From Toxonevra muliebris (taxonomy: Eukaryota > Arthropoda > Insecta > Diptera > Pallopteridae): DNA of 64,000 nucleotides. The DNA lies in contig OY829329.1 of NCBI GenBank assembly GCA_963691655.1, positions 54,201,408 to 54,265,407 of the forward strand, read 5' to 3'. The position numbers and the translations under genes were made by a program. The notes beneath the pieces were generated by a model. That model worked only from the letters and a program-made list of their open reading frames with translations, was not told the origin of the DNA and did no database searches. Of this stretch, positions 1 to 12,228 are shown piece by piece; position 1 is the first letter of the stretch; the number at the start of each line of letters is the position of its first letter.

Positions 1-108
1 CTGAGAGCATGCATGACATTATCTCTCTGCTTAAACCTCAACTCTTTTTGAAACAAATCAATCAAATCTTCGTAACTTTTCTTCAAAATCTCCTCTTCCA
101 ACACATAG
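1..108 (+). other. 3' end of an upstream Nos intron
   Basis: A pyrimidine-rich stretch ends in ACACATAG just before codons reading TACEIFGLD, a typical start of this NOS segment. In-frame stops lie upstream, so this part is intronic. Confidence 0.75.
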
Positions 109-3100
109 ACTGCTTGTGAAATATTTGGTTTGGATATGGATGAAAGTATATCGGATTTACCAGCTTCACAAAATGAACAACTTAGCGTGCACAATGTACG
201 CATGAAACCGGTACAAGTTGATGGCACTGTCGAACAATTACTCTCAAAATACCATAATAAAAAAGTGCGACGTTATAAAATCAAATCAACACCACGTATT
301 TTGACACAGAAAAATGATGATGATAAAGTTACAATACTGGTAGAAATTTACGCACCTGGTTTAGATTATGAACCTGGCGACCATGTTGGTATTTTTCCAG
401 CAAATCGTAAAGAAATCGTGGATGGTATATTGAAACATTTGACTGATTACGAAGATGCCGATGAAGTGGTACAGCTGCAGATATTGCATGAGAAGAAAAC
501 CCCCAACGGTATCTTTAAATGTTGGGAACCCCACGATAAGATACCAGCAGAAACACTTCGTAATCTATTATCACATTTCTTTGACATTACAACACCACCA
601 TCACGTGATTTCCTAGCGTTACTGTCAGACTTCTGTGACCATATGGAAGATATGAAACGTATGCTGTTATTGGTTAATGATATGAACATATACGAGAAAT
701 GGCGCCAATGGCATCAGCCGCATTTACTTGATGTACTCGAACAATTTCCATCGTGCAAACCACCAGCAACATTATTCTTGGCTAATTTGATGCCATTGCA
801 AGCTCGTTTCTATTCGATATCATCATCACCACGTAAAGTTATAAACGAGATACATTTGACCGTGGCGATTGTCAAGTACCGCAGCGAAGAGGGTAAAGGA
901 GATGAACGTTATGGTGTATGCTCAAATTATTTAGCCAGTTTGTGTGAACAAGAAGCGGTATTTGTATTTGCGCGTAGTGCTCCAAGTTTCCATTTGCCAA
1001 AGAACCCAACGAATCCTTTGGTGCTGATTGGACCCGGTACAGGTATTGCGCCGTTCCGTTCTTTCTGGCAGGAATTAGAAGTGGCGCGTGAAATGAAAGC
1101 ACAACTGCCTAAAGTTTGGCTTTACTTTGGTTGTCGCAATTCAGATGGAGATCTCTATGCCAAAGAGAAAGAACAACTGGTGCGTGACAAAATATTGGAT
1201 CGTGTGTTTTTGGCGCTGTCACGTATTCCCAATATGCCAAAGGTATGCGATATAAAAAAATTTATAAAATTAGTTTTCGACTCTCCTTCTTCTTCTCGCT
1301 CCTCTTCTACTTTTAGACTTATGTGCAGGATTTGATTGAAAAAGATTTCGATTCATTTTACAAATTGATTTTCGAGGAAGAGGGACACATTTTTGTGTGT
1401 GGTGATGTCATAATGGCCGAACAAGTTTATCAAACTATAAGGTAAGTTCTTTTACTGTAGCAATTGCAAAAAAGGATATCCTATTCAACTACACACACAC
1501 ACACACACATAAATGCTATATTTTTATAAACACCCAGAAATATACCTCACTATATTATTTCATATCAAATTGAATTCAATTGTTTGCATTTGCTTCACTG
1601 CATTTTCCGTTTCATTCTATTTTATTCTCCTATTCTTTCCTCATCTCTTCTATTTTCATAGAAAATGCATCGCCCGAAAAGAGCAAAAGCCAGAAGCGGA
1701 AGTTGAGAATCTCTTGGTAGCATTGCGAGTAAGTAGAAATATAAGTCATATTTAATTTTACATGAGGACTATAAAAATGTGCATTAGGGTGGTTTTATTG
1801 TGTGAACCTAGTTTGGCAAGCTTCTAAATTAAAAAATGAAGGCTCAGAAATTACCAATTTTTGGAAATAGGTGGAACTTTGAAGTCCCAATCTTTGTATG
1901 AAAAAAAATACATTTTATTCCCCTGTAAAAATGCAACATTGCAGTTTTATGGAACTGAGAATACTTTAAAAAAAATGTAAATTTTGGATTGGATTTCGGA
2001 GAAGCCTCAAAGAAAATCTGTATTTTTAAGCATTAATAAAACTTGGGACGACCACGAACAAAAGCGATAATTGTTGAAATAAGAACCACTCTAATGAAGT
2101 GTAACTAAACATACAAGGAATTTCGGATATTGTGATAGAGAAGCGTACTACTTTTGTTTCATATTATTCATGGAAAAATTGTTTCGGGCTCTGAAGCACA
2201 GATGGAATTATTTCGCTTGTCGATTCATACCCAAGCATCCTTGAGATAAAGAAAAGAATAAGCAGAACGTTTCTAAGTACTTTCAGAATGTTGCAGAAAT
2301 CCATCACATTGACCTGAAGAGGCCAAAAATCCAAAAATATTTTTAGAAACATTTTAAATATATATTTTTTTTGGAAAATTTATATAATCGACTCTCTAAG
2401 TAATCGTAAGAGTAGAAATAATTAAATTAAGAACGAGAAGATCTATAGCGAGTGGGAACTGAAATAAACAATTATTCTTAAGACTATCGACAAAATGAAT
2501 ATACTGTTCAACTTTGAGCAATACATTGTTCAAGAACACAGGATTAAGTGATAAACGGAAGGGCCAAGAACTGTGAATGGAACTGGGAAAACACCGTTTG
2601 AGTTCAGAAACAAAAGAAGCCCATTGGAATCGACAGATGAGTGTAATTGTAACTTTGACGGGAAGTATAAAAGACAAGATATAGCCCTATAATGCAGAAA
2701 AGGACTACAGAAAATCGTCTTTAGTCGGGTCTCAGGACACATCGGAGTAGAGGGACATGCACAGACGACCTTTAAAAAAAAAAAAAAAACAGGAACAGCC
2801 CGATTCATTGGACTGAAACTCTTTTGTGGTATAGAAGGCAATAAAACTGAGGACTGAGGCAGATAAAAACGCTTTTATGTCACAATAAAAAGGGGAAATA
2901 TCCATCCTGTATTAACCTCAATTGGTCCCAAATATATTACGAATTTTATCTGGTATTTTGACTGGCACTCAGAGCTCAAAGAACACATTGAATAGGTATT
3001 GAGAGAAGGCCAAGGTCTAATGTATCACAGTAACCCAAGTTCATTTATGCCATGCGTTGGTGTTTTCATTTTTTTAATATATGAAATGCATTGTGTATAG

Positions 3101-3448
3101 TTTTTGCTATTACAATTTAATATTTACTTTATTTAATGTCATTTTTGTTGACATTTCACACAAGCCAGAAAAAAACAGATGTAAAAAGTAAATGAAGATA
3201 AAGTGTAAAGTGAAAAGTAAATAATAATAATCTCAGCTTACTTTAAAAATCGTTTTTCTTTTCTTTTTTTTTTTTTTGTATTAAATGTAAAAGTCATAAA
3301 ATGTTTAAATTTTTTCTATTTTTCTTTCATTTTGTAAAACCAGCATGAGAATCGCTATCATGAGGATATCTTTGGAGCTACATCACATGCTGCAGATATA
3401 CGCACGAAATCGATTGCAACCGCATTGCGCCGTGCTTCAGAAACATAA
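109..3448 (+). CDS. Nos: Nitric oxide synthase, C-terminal reductase portion (last four exons, 5' partial)
   Basis: Join 109-1242, 1317-1441, 1662-1728, 3344-3448, giving 476 residues and a TAA stop. NOS makes NO and citrulline from arginine; this half carries NADPH electrons through FAD toward FMN and the haem domain. Seen: the FAD-binding motif RFYSISSS (residues 233-240 of the fragment), the NADPH-binding loop GPGTGIAPFR (308-317), FGCR (340-343), and VCGDVIMAEQVYQ in the second exon. The splice sites are canonical: AG at 107-108, GT at 1243, AG at 1315-1316, GTAAGT at 1442, AG at 1660-1661, GTAAGT at 1729, AG at 3342-3343. Junction phases keep the frame, with codon AG|A split between exons 2 and 3. 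The haem, calmodulin and flavodoxin parts lie off the left edge. Reading straight through the first intron gives a false stop at 1335. The longest intron (1729-3343) holds a MITE and a retroelement scrap. No frameshift is visible, so the gene looks functional. Confidence 0.95.
1491..1509. repeat. (AC)n microsatellite in a Nos intron
   Basis: About nine to ten AC units lie inside the 1442-1661 intron, 50 bp after the donor site. Confidence 0.95.
1787..2091. mobile_element. MITE with TA target duplication, in a Nos intron
   Basis: The ends are inverted: GGGTGGTTTTATT on the left, and the complement of AATAAGAACCACTC on the right. TA flanks both ends (1785-1786 and 2092-2093), as for Tc1/mariner-type elements. 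The 305-bp body is AT-rich and has no transposase reading frame. Confidence 0.6.
2715..3015 (+). pseudogene. Degraded non-LTR retroelement fragment (RNase H / 3' end)
   Basis: The DNA near 2727-2760 reads SGHIGVEGHAQ, close to the PGH-GVEGN motif of retroelement RNase H domains. After an A-run, a stretch reading ARFIGLKLFCGIEGN follows. Near 2940-2985 a piece reads RILSGILTGTQSSKN, matching LRILAGILTGHCG in the better preserved fragment at 23866. Frames are broken throughout. It is a dead piece of a jockey/I/LOA-type element inside the last Nos intron, in the gene's own orientation. Confidence 0.5.
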
Positions 3449-3565
3449 AGAATTTAAGAGCTGTGAAGCTGAAGAGGGTGCACTTTTGGGCAGGAACCAA
3501 AAGTTATTTCTTTTTTTTTTTTAATATACATACATATATGAAAGGAAATGATGTAACAATTTCTT

Positions 3566-3642
3566 AATAAAAATATAATTTTAATTTTATTTGTTACTGT
3601 TTTTTGATACATTTTTTTTTATAATACATATTTACCAATAAA
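3566..3642 (+). promoter_or_regulatory. Nos: Nos poly(A) signals
   Basis: AATAAA occurs at 3566-3571 and again at 3637-3642, 118 and 189 nt after the Nos stop. Either could set the transcript end. Confidence 0.65.
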
Positions 3643-3648
3643 AAAAAG

Positions 3649-4092
3649 TTTTATATTAAGGTTAAGCAGAACTTCTTGGTTTTTTTCTATTTTTTTCAAC
3701 AAGATTAGATACTCGGCGCTTATTTTAATATATTATTTTCCAGATTAAATTAATATAGTAGATATATTAACAGGTTTTATATAATCAGACAATCAATAGT
3801 CCTTTATATTTTATACATATTTAGCCCTACTAATTAAAATAGACTCACCATGAATTAAATAATCCATTCCAGTCTCCCTTTTCCTCAATCACAACCTCAC
3901 TAACAGGAATACTAATTTAAACTGAAGATTAATAAGTTGTGAAGTTCGGTACAGAACTCACTGAGGATGAGAGTTTATAAGTGCAAACCTTTACAAAAGA
4001 GAAAGAGAGTGTCACATGATTTTTTTACTCCAATGTAATTGGATGTTGTTTTTTTATTTTTTACAAACCATGAGAGAAAAACCGCTACAACT
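3649..4092. other. Nos downstream spacer
   Basis: AT-rich DNA with no reading frame, repeat or promoter that I can support. Confidence 0.6.
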
Positions 4093-4515
4093 ATAAATGA
4101 AATCTCTCAAGAATCATAGAATACAATATTGCGCACTAGTCCACTCAAAAGTGAAATCTTCTGCGCATATACGTCACACCTGACCCCATGCTGTGATCTG
4201 ATTGGCTACAGTGTGTTGACAGATATTTGTTTACGATTTCATCTGACGTTTTCACAATTGTTCGTTTAGTTTTTCTTCGGCAAATGTTATAAATTGTGAA
4301 ACTAATTGTTTTTCTTCTAATAAATTAATAAATAAATGTAAAAATTGTGCAATATAATTGGTTTTTTATTCTTACGGTTAGCCCTAATACGCAATAAGCA
4401 AAATGTAAACAAAGGTCAGGTGTGACGTAGCCAAAAAATTTTCTATATGGTCAACCTGCGCAATGCCTAATCTTATATTTTATCATTCTTGGAAGTCTCT
4501 GATGAAACTCATTAC
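4093..4515. mobile_element. Palindromic MITE with long imperfect inverted arms
   Basis: TACGTCACACCTGACC (from 4171) and its complement (ending near 4422) are near-exact inverted copies. Similarity continues outward through TTGCGCA (4129-4135 and 4458-4464) and AAGAAT-ATA motifs on each side, giving arms of about 100 bp or more. There is no coding capacity. The exact ends and target duplication are unclear. Confidence 0.5.
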
Positions 4516-4785
4516 TGGAAAAAAAGTATGTGACGATTAGAAAATTTTGCAGAAAATCGAACATGAATGAGTTGGATTCAATTGCAGGAGATCGAGAAAT
4601 GTTGTGACGAAAAATTTTACGTAGATTCTAGATTCATCCTGGAACTTCGACTCTACGTGTATATCAATAGATATGCAAATTAATTAATAAAAATCATATA
4701 ATATGTAGGTAATTATAAATTTATTCTTTGTTAAACATATTTTTCATTGCTTTTAATTGATATATTTTTAATATTATATATGCAT

Positions 4786-6634
4786 ACTAGCTGAACCGGC
4801 AGACGTAGTTCTGCCCTTTCTACGAAGAAGCGGGAAAATTGATGTTTATTTGAATTAAGAAGAATGCAGTTTCTTGGTGTTTAAAATTGAACATTGGTAA
4901 TGACAATTCAAGCGTACATTGAATTTGGTGAAAATTCAAGATTTAAAAATGAGGCATCAAAATTGCCATTTTTAAAAGTATTTAATTTCCAGAAGAATAT
5001 CAAAGACCGTTCCCAAAAACTATTTAAAAATATAGACTCATTGGCTATTTAATATAAAAATAGAATTTATTATAGAATTTGTTACAACGCCACCTATCGG
5101 ATTTCGGCATAGCTAGGTAGTTTCATGAGATACTTCATGAATTAGTAGAAATAACAGTAAAAAAAGCAATAGGCAAAGTAATAGATAATAGTAATGAAAA
5201 AAACAGTAAAAAAGTAGTGGAATATAGCAGTAGAAATAGTAGTGCAAAACGTAGTAAGAAAAGGAGTAGAAAATAGTATTACAACTTGTTGTAAACAAGT
5301 GATAGACATGGTTTACTACTACAAAAGCAACAGAAAAAGTAGTAGGAAAATGGTAAAACGGAGTGGGAAAAAGTAGTTGAAATAATAGTAAAAAATAGTA
5401 GTAGAAAAAACTGTGAAAAAGTAGTAGAAAATAACAATAAATTGTAGAAAAATATAGTAAAAAAGTGGTAGAAAGTATTAGTAAATAAAGTAGTAAAAAA
5501 GTAATCAAAAATAAGAAAAAAAAATAAATTAAAATAGAAGTAGAGCATGGTGCAACACCAACGAATCCAACAAACAGAAAGAATTTTTTAAATCCGGTAT
5601 TGACAAATAATACTTCCCTACTAAGATATCCCGTGTCAACCCACCCATTATTTTGTATTAGCATGGCATTGTTAATTCACGTTCTTGTACCAATTTTATT
5701 ATGGTTCAGTTGAATTATGGAAACAATATTTCAGGAGGCTCTATATTCATATCAAAGACCATTCTTAAAATTATATCTAATCCAAAAATTATTTAAAAAT
5801 TTGAACCAATTTCATATTTATTTTAAACATAGAATTTGTTAATAAAATAGCGGTAAAAATGTAGAAGAAAATAGTAGTAGAAAAGGTAGTAGGAAAATAA
5901 TATTAAAAATTGTTGTAAAAAAGTAATGAAAAGGTAACAGAAAAAGTGGTAAAAAAATTATTTAATATAGTAGTACAAAAATAGTAAAAATCGAGTAAAA
6001 AGATTGGTAGAAATAATAATAAAAAAAAGTAGTAGAAAAAATTGTAAAAAAGTTGTAAAAAATTGTAGAACGTAGAGGTACAAAATAATAAGAAACTGTA
6101 GAAAAAATGTATTAAAAAGGTAGTAGAAAAATAGTAGTAGAAAATATTAGATGAAAAAGTACCAGAAAATATTAGTTGAAAAAGTAGTAGAAAATAGGAA
6201 GAAAATAGTAGTAAGAATAGTAGTAGAAAATAAATGCATGCATTAAGCATGGTGCCACACCCACTAATCCAACAAACTGAAAGAATTTAAATTTTAGTAA
6301 GATATCTCATAATGGGAACTCAGGTTATATGGAAAGTGCCACACCCCCTCTGTCAATCCCACCCATATTTTTGTTGTAGCATGGCATGTCAATTCTCATT
6401 ATTGTACCAAATTTCAGTACTGTGTTATAAATGGTTCTTGAGATATACCCAAAAAAGTATTAGGATTGTATGGGAAGTGCCACGCCCACTTTTCTTAAAG
6501 TCATTATGAATAGCTATGTTTCATCCTCCCGCCTAAGAAAACATATTCTGAAAATATGACTTCAATCGATCAAGTCGTTCAGAAGTTTCATGCTTACATA
6601 CACACAAAACTCTATGATTTTATATATAAAGATA
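4786..6634 (+). repeat. Dispersed repeat starting TACTAGCTGAACC (copy A), swollen by an internal array
   Basis: The left end reads ACTAGCTGAACCGGCAGACG. The right end reads AAGTCGTTCAGAAGTTTCAT and then ATATATAAAGAT. I recall this pair of ends from non-autonomous repeats in many insects; the class is not certain. Its inner GTGCCACGCCC and GTAGCATGGCAT units recur in copy B (6965) and at 55990. Between 5113 and 6245 it holds two blocks of a GTAGTAGAAAATA-like degenerate repeat, which create long but meaningless F/Y/L-rich frames on the minus strand. Confidence 0.5.
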
Positions 6635-6717
6635 TTTTATTATTGTATCACATTTATATTTTAACAGATTCTAATTTATAAAAATCTATTATATCATCGA
6701 ATTCAATCTCGGTATAT

Positions 6718-6718
<1 letters not shown>

Positions 6719-6751
<33 letters not shown>
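6719..6751. repeat. Poly(A) tract, 33 bases
   Basis: An uninterrupted A33 run. It may be a decayed retroelement tail; the exact length is prone to assembly error. Confidence 0.9.
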
Positions 6752-6754
<3 letters not shown>

Positions 6755-6964
6755 TTTATAAAATTTATTATTAAATAATAATTAAGCTCTTTGAAAAGAA
6801 ATGAATTTCTATTGAAAGTGTATGCGCATAAAATTTTTTGAACTTAATTTTGCAAACATTTCTTTGACGAATTTTAAGATTGAGTGGTAAATATATAAAG
6901 GTTGAATGTTCTATTGCAATAGTTCCCAAAATATTTTGGAGTGTTTGTTTCAAAGATTGTAGAG

Positions 6965-7680
6965 TACTAGCTGGGCTTCACCCATCTACACTATCCGTTC
7001 CGGGCCAAGTTTGGATTATATGCAAATTATAACAACAGAAAACCTTTGCAAAAGAAATAACTATAGGAGCGTTTCAGCCTCCGACGTAAATCTAGTTAAT
7101 GCACTAATCATTTAACATACAAACCTTCATCACTTTTTATGCTATGGCTCCCCAATAACGACTAACTACCAACATACAGCCGACATAAACCAGGGACCGA
7201 AAATAACTATTATTTTCCATTTTACAATTCAAAAACTCACCAAAAACTCACCCACAAAAAATGGCCGTAGAGGATCTTCAAGTGTACGGTTGTGATCCGC
7301 ACGGACCAAATTTCACTAATTTTGTATGACTTTTATCGTAATGGGAGAAATAAAACGGTAAATTATTGACTTTAATGATTTTTGGAAATAAATAACTTGA
7401 CTTTTATTTTGTCGGGAAAAACAAAACAGTTATTTTATGACTTTTATTTTGTTGTCGTACCACGAATAGTTGCTAAGATATTCCATAACTAAAATTCAGA
7501 TTATAATAAAGGCTTCATGCGCTCCTTTCCGATTTTACCCTTTTTTTCCTGTAGCATGACATTGCTAGCCAACATCCTGGTACCAAACCTCAGTACTGTA
7601 CTGTGAACGGTTGCGGAGATATACCTAAAAAGCTATTTGAGTTGTATAGAAGTTGCCATGCCCACTTACCCAAAAAAAAA
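6965..7680 (+). repeat. Dispersed repeat TACTAGCTGGG (copy B)
   Basis: It starts with TACTAGCTGGGCTTCACCCA and ends in a segment (7545-7670) with GTAGCATGACATTGC, CAGTACTGTACTGTGAACGG and GAGATATACCTAAAAA. These match the inner units of copy A. A GACTTTTATTTTGT direct repeat lies at about 7399 and 7439. Confidence 0.45.
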
Positions 7681-9470
7681 AAAACACATTCAGCTCAATA
7701 ACTACTACCAATGCACTGTTTTTGCATACAATTGTCATTCTCTTCCGAACTATGGTTTTCCAGTTAATTGACTTCAAGTATTTTACCTCTATAGCCCTCC
7801 GCCTGGATGCGCTACTGCTTCTAACAACCCTCAAGTAGAGTAATCAGTTCAAATTAGCCCCACGGGTCTGTCTAGGAAACACTTCTACCAAATCAGCTAC
7901 GCTGATGCAATTTTCAATAGAGAAAACAGATGCCAGGCACGGGCTTGTTTCGAGCTAAATCCTTTCATATTATAGTATACAATATAACAACCATGAGAAT
8001 TCTATTTACATGGAATGAAGTTGTATTCTTAACTATTTCCTCAATAGCATTAATTTATTATTATTTTCAACATAAAGTTTTAACAAAATCTAAGAATAAG
8101 TAATAAATACAAATATTATACATATGTATTACTGTATTTATTGCATCTTCTATCTTCATCATCCTTTCCTTAGCACCCGAAAGTATACACACATAAGAGG
8201 ATTAAATATTATTGTTATTATTATTTTAGAGTTATTAACCAAAAACCACTTTATTTAAATGACGATGTTGTCAAATTCAATACGCTGTTGTTAATAAGAA
8301 GAGATTGAAACAAAAAAAATTCAAAAACTTTTAACTACTTGATTATATTTATTTATATATTTTTTTTTAATAGTATTTATGCAAATTTAGTTTAATTTAT
8401 GCGTGAAAAAAGCGTCATTTATGTAGCTATTAGCACCAGATTTCTTTTATACATGCCAGCTGCTGGCTACTTGTTATAATGAATTTAATTTTTAATTTAG
8501 GGGGGAGAAAACCAGAAACAGCAGCCAGTCACACTCACATAAAACAAGATGTTTTTAACGCCTCTAGATTGTATACGCCTTGCTGTCAAATTTTTGACAT
8601 GCCATTATTTTTTTTTTAATTTTTTTTTTTTTAATAATGCTGGGTTTTTAAATTTAAAATCTTTTCTAGTAATTTAAATTTTGCATTTGTTTTGCAACTT
8701 ACACACACACACACCTAGCTAAAGTATCTAGAGTATCTATATTTTACTGTATCTATTTCCATTTTCTAAGGAAATTTTTCCGGAAACTCATGCGTATTTC
8801 AAGATTACTACTGCTGCATGCATTGAGAATGAATTAGGTCTGGGTTTTTTTCTTCTTTTTTTATTTATTTTATTACTAATACTAGTTGATTTTTTTTTTG
8901 TTTGTTTTTTTTTTTTTGTATTATAATTAACAAAACAAAAACAGTTGAATTTATGTGGGATTTTTTATGTGTGTTTGTTCGTTTGTTTGTATTGAATAAT
9001 GTATTAAATAAATACAATATTTACTTTGACATTCCAAAAGGTTTTTGTTTTGTGGTTTTTGTTTTTTGCTTTTGCTGGTGAAATTTTAAAATGATTTTTG
9101 TTTGTTGTTGTTGTAAATAGTAGATTTGTATATATTTTATTCTAAATTTTAGTTCTGTTGTTGTTTTATTTTTAATAAATTTGTTGCTATTTTAGCAATA
9201 TGAAAATATCATATTTCAAAATTTAAATCGAATTGCTAGTGTTAGAAATGTTGATGTTGTTCTTGCTACTGTTGTTGTTACTGATGTTACTTTGCTGTTT
9301 GTAATTTTTGTTGTTTTTAGTGTTGTTGTTGTTGTGATTGTTGTTTTTTTGTTGTTATGATTGCTGTTGTTGCAGCTGTGTAACGGAAATTGTCAATTGC
9401 TCATTGCACGTTTCTATGTCAGTGGTGAATTTTTTATTGCTTTGACTTTTCTCCATTCTCCATTTCTGTG
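7681..9470. other. Intergenic, T- and TGT-rich
   Basis: Long T runs and imperfect GTT trinucleotide repeats (about 9245-9375) dominate. I see no gene, element end or RNA. Confidence 0.6.
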
Positions 9471-9544
9471 ATTGATATTTGTCATACGATTTGATTCGCA
9501 GTGGCGGATCAAAAATTTATGTTGGAAAGATGAAGTTTTGCTAA

Positions 9545-10410
9545 ATTATAAAATAATTATCCCACAAATAATTAGTCCGAAAACTATATTAAAAAACCAA
9601 AATTCTGACCAGATTCGGGCCAAAAATCAATCAGTAATTCAAATTAAAAATCAAACCGAAACTATATCTAAAGGAAGAAAAAATTTAGAGCAAATTCTTC
9701 AGGCAAAAATACTAAACAAATTTCAAACAAAAATCAGATCGCAGTTCAGCCCAAAGTAATCCAATACTCAGAACTTCCAGACCTAAATTTAAACTGAAAT
9801 TCAAATAAAAAACTAGCCCAAAGAATATACCGGAATTCAAACTAAAAATTGGACCAAAACTTGGTCCACAAGGAAACAGAAGCCAGATCAAAATTTAGGC
9901 GAACCTCAAACCAAAAAAAAAAAGAAAGTAAAACACAGATTAAAATTCAGAGAAAAACAGACCAAAAGAAGACAAAATTCAGACAAATCAAAACCAGACT
10001 TAAAATTAGACCAAAATTCAAACCCAATTTAGACCACAAATCAGATCAGAACTCAAAAGAAATATTTGACCATAAACAAAACAGAATTCAGGCCAAATAC
10101 CAGACCAAAACTCAAGCTGAAAAACAGTATTTAAGAGTAGGCAAAATTTAGACCGAAAACCAAACCGAAATTCAAACCAAAAAATTCAAATAAAATCTAG
10201 ACCGAAATTCATGCCGAAATTTGGACCGAAAACTTAATTAAAAAAACGATCAAAATTCATACAAAATTGGACTTAAAACTTAAGATTAAAAACTTCAACG
10301 AAATTTTGACTAGAAGTCAGACCAAAAGAAGACTAAACTCACATCAAAATTTATCCAAAATTCGAATCAATCGAAACTAAAACTGACTTAACTAAAAAAG
10401 ATAAAATCAT
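9545..10410. repeat. Degenerate minisatellite with CAGACC core
   Basis: Variants of CCAAAATTCAGACCAAAA recur dozens of times with drift. The core is the complement of GGTCTG, found in the arrays at 26480-27600 and 41709-43107. Chance frames rich in K, Q and R arise from it. Confidence 0.7.
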
Positions 10411-10464
10411 TATTGAGCTCTAAAAAATTAGGGTATCTATTTGCAAAAATATGTTTAAAGACTC

Positions 10465-11302
10465 TACAGGGTGACAATCGTAAAAGTGACGCACACATTT
10501 CAGCAGTTATTTTCAAAAGGACGTACTTCCATTAAGTACAATTAAGTGTTAACATTGCTGAATATATAAGCATTAATTTGAACCCCACCTCATTCAATAT
10601 AACCTCCTTTAGCCTGCACACATGCCTTCAATCGATCCGGAAATCGTAGGACTGTTCGCCGCAGGACTTCCTGATCAATTTCAGTTCAGGCTTTCTCTAA
10701 TGAATTTGTCAGCGACTCCAGACTGTGGTGTTGAGATGCACAAGCCTTACTCTCTAAAATACTCCAAATAGAGTAGTCCATTGGATTCAAGTCTGGGGAG
10801 CATGGTGGCCAATCTTGAGATGTTATGAATCCAGAAAAATTGTCTTTTATCCATGTTTGCGTTAATTTTGCCATGTGGGAAGATGCACAATCTTGCTGGA
10901 AAGTCCAGTTTTCATTTCCATATGCATCTTGGGCCCAGGGAAGAGCATGTTCATTTAAAATGCTCCGATAAACAACCTGGTCAATTTTAACACCCTCTTC
11001 AACGAATATTAGAGGGGTTCTGGCATTAGCGGAAACTCCAGCCCATACCATAACGGACGCTGGCTTTTGAACTCGGCCAACAGTCCTATTTTGTTGCGAT
11101 GATGATGTTAGCCACATTCGGTCATTTTGCGCATTGAAATGTTGTTCAACCGTGAAAATTTTTATGTAATAACAAAAATTCAAATGAAATTAAAAGCAAA
11201 GCCAATGATGAATCAATTTGCTTTTTAAATTAAAGTAACGGTAAATGGCAAAGCTTTCTGCAGAGTATTAAACTTGCGTCACTTTACAATTGTCACCCTG
11301 TA
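10465..11302 (-). mobile_element. mariner-like element remnant, 838 bp, TIRs and TA duplication intact
   Basis: The left end is TACAGGGTGACAATCGTAAA; the complement of the right end is TACAGGGTGACAATTGTAAA. The TA target duplication is at 10465-10466 and 11301-11302. The element is shorter than the usual ~1.3 kb because the front half of the transposase gene has been deleted. Confidence 0.85.
10590..11162 (-). pseudogene. Tc1/mariner transposase C-terminal half, DD37D spacing
   Basis: It encodes the back of the catalytic domain: KIFTVEQHFN, VMVWAGVSA, WTFQQDCASSH (second catalytic D) and PPCSPDLNPMDYSIW. Counting from QQD to the D of PMD gives 37 intervening residues, a DD37D-type spacing. 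Codons upstream of KIF do not read as transposase, so the helix-turn-helix part and first catalytic D are missing. A TGA at 10686 sits where W is expected (LEKA-stop-TEIDQEV); beyond it the frame continues to the natural end at 10590. The product cannot be active. Confidence 0.85.
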
Positions 11303-12228
11303 GAAGGAGCTCTAGTTCCCCTCTGCACCCGTCACTGTTGACAGATACTTGTGTATATGTATGTAAGCATATCTCGATACCGACGTATATATTGGCATAC
11401 AAATGTATGTTTAGGCAAATTTTGATATGAATATTCAAGTGCAAATGCCAATATCTTTGCATTGAGAGAAAAACTTTTTAACTTTTGCTTTTTCTTGCTT
11501 TTGAAATTCAAAGAGTTTAATTTCTTGAAACTTTTAGTATTTGGCAATCATTTAACCACAAAATTTGTGCATTTATTTTGTTAATAGCTTTAACTAATAA
11601 CATACTAGTTTTTATTGAAAAGTTTAAAGCTTTTGGTATTGTTTAATCAATTTTTATTTAGAGACGAAGCTCGAAAGCTATAATAACTACGCCATTCAAT
11701 AAAGAAACCAAATGATGTTTGACACAATCTTTGGATTTTTTTTAATGTACCAAGGTTTAATGGTCCAAGAAACTAATCCCTATTTGAGCCTAAAACATAT
11801 TCCAAAGAGGGCTCGGAGGCAAAAATTAGGAAAAAGTTTCACCTTTTTGAACTTGAGACGCCCAATTTGGTTGAAAATTTGTGTAAAAACGATTTTGGGG
11901 CATGAAACCTGTTGTTAGTTTTCATTTTGATTTTAAAGAATTTCTAGGTTGACTCCGGAGCAGAAGTTAATTAAATAATAACGAAAGTTGAATTTTGCTT
12001 TCTACTGGAGTTTATGCACCGACCGATTATGTTAAAATTTCGTTGAAGAAGAGTTTTTAGATCAAGAAACCAATTTTTAGTTTCCATTCTGATTAAAATT
12101 ATTCCTGAGGGAGCACCGGAGCAGAACTTAGTAAAAATGTTATAAAACTGAAAATGATGGGTGGGGACGGGGTAAAGTTATGAAGGTTAAAAAAGTTCCC
12201 TGGAAGTCGATGCACTCTAATAGACACT
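11303..12228. other. Intergenic with a degenerate two-copy repeat
   Basis: Between about 11910 and 12160 a unit of roughly 170 bp occurs twice. Each copy carries GTT/TTAGTTTYCATTYTGATT followed by CCGGAGCAGAA. No coding capacity is seen. This may be the 3' non-coding part of the neighbouring non-LTR element. Confidence 0.35.

Noticed and set aside
1243..1335. Extension of the first Nos exon to a stop at 1335
   Set aside because: GT at 1243 and AG at 1315-1316 remove it, and the downstream exon reads TYVQDLIEKDF in frame.
5113..6250. Minus-strand F/Y/L-rich frames
   Set aside because: Produced by the GTAGTAGAAAA degenerate repeat; no balanced composition or domain.
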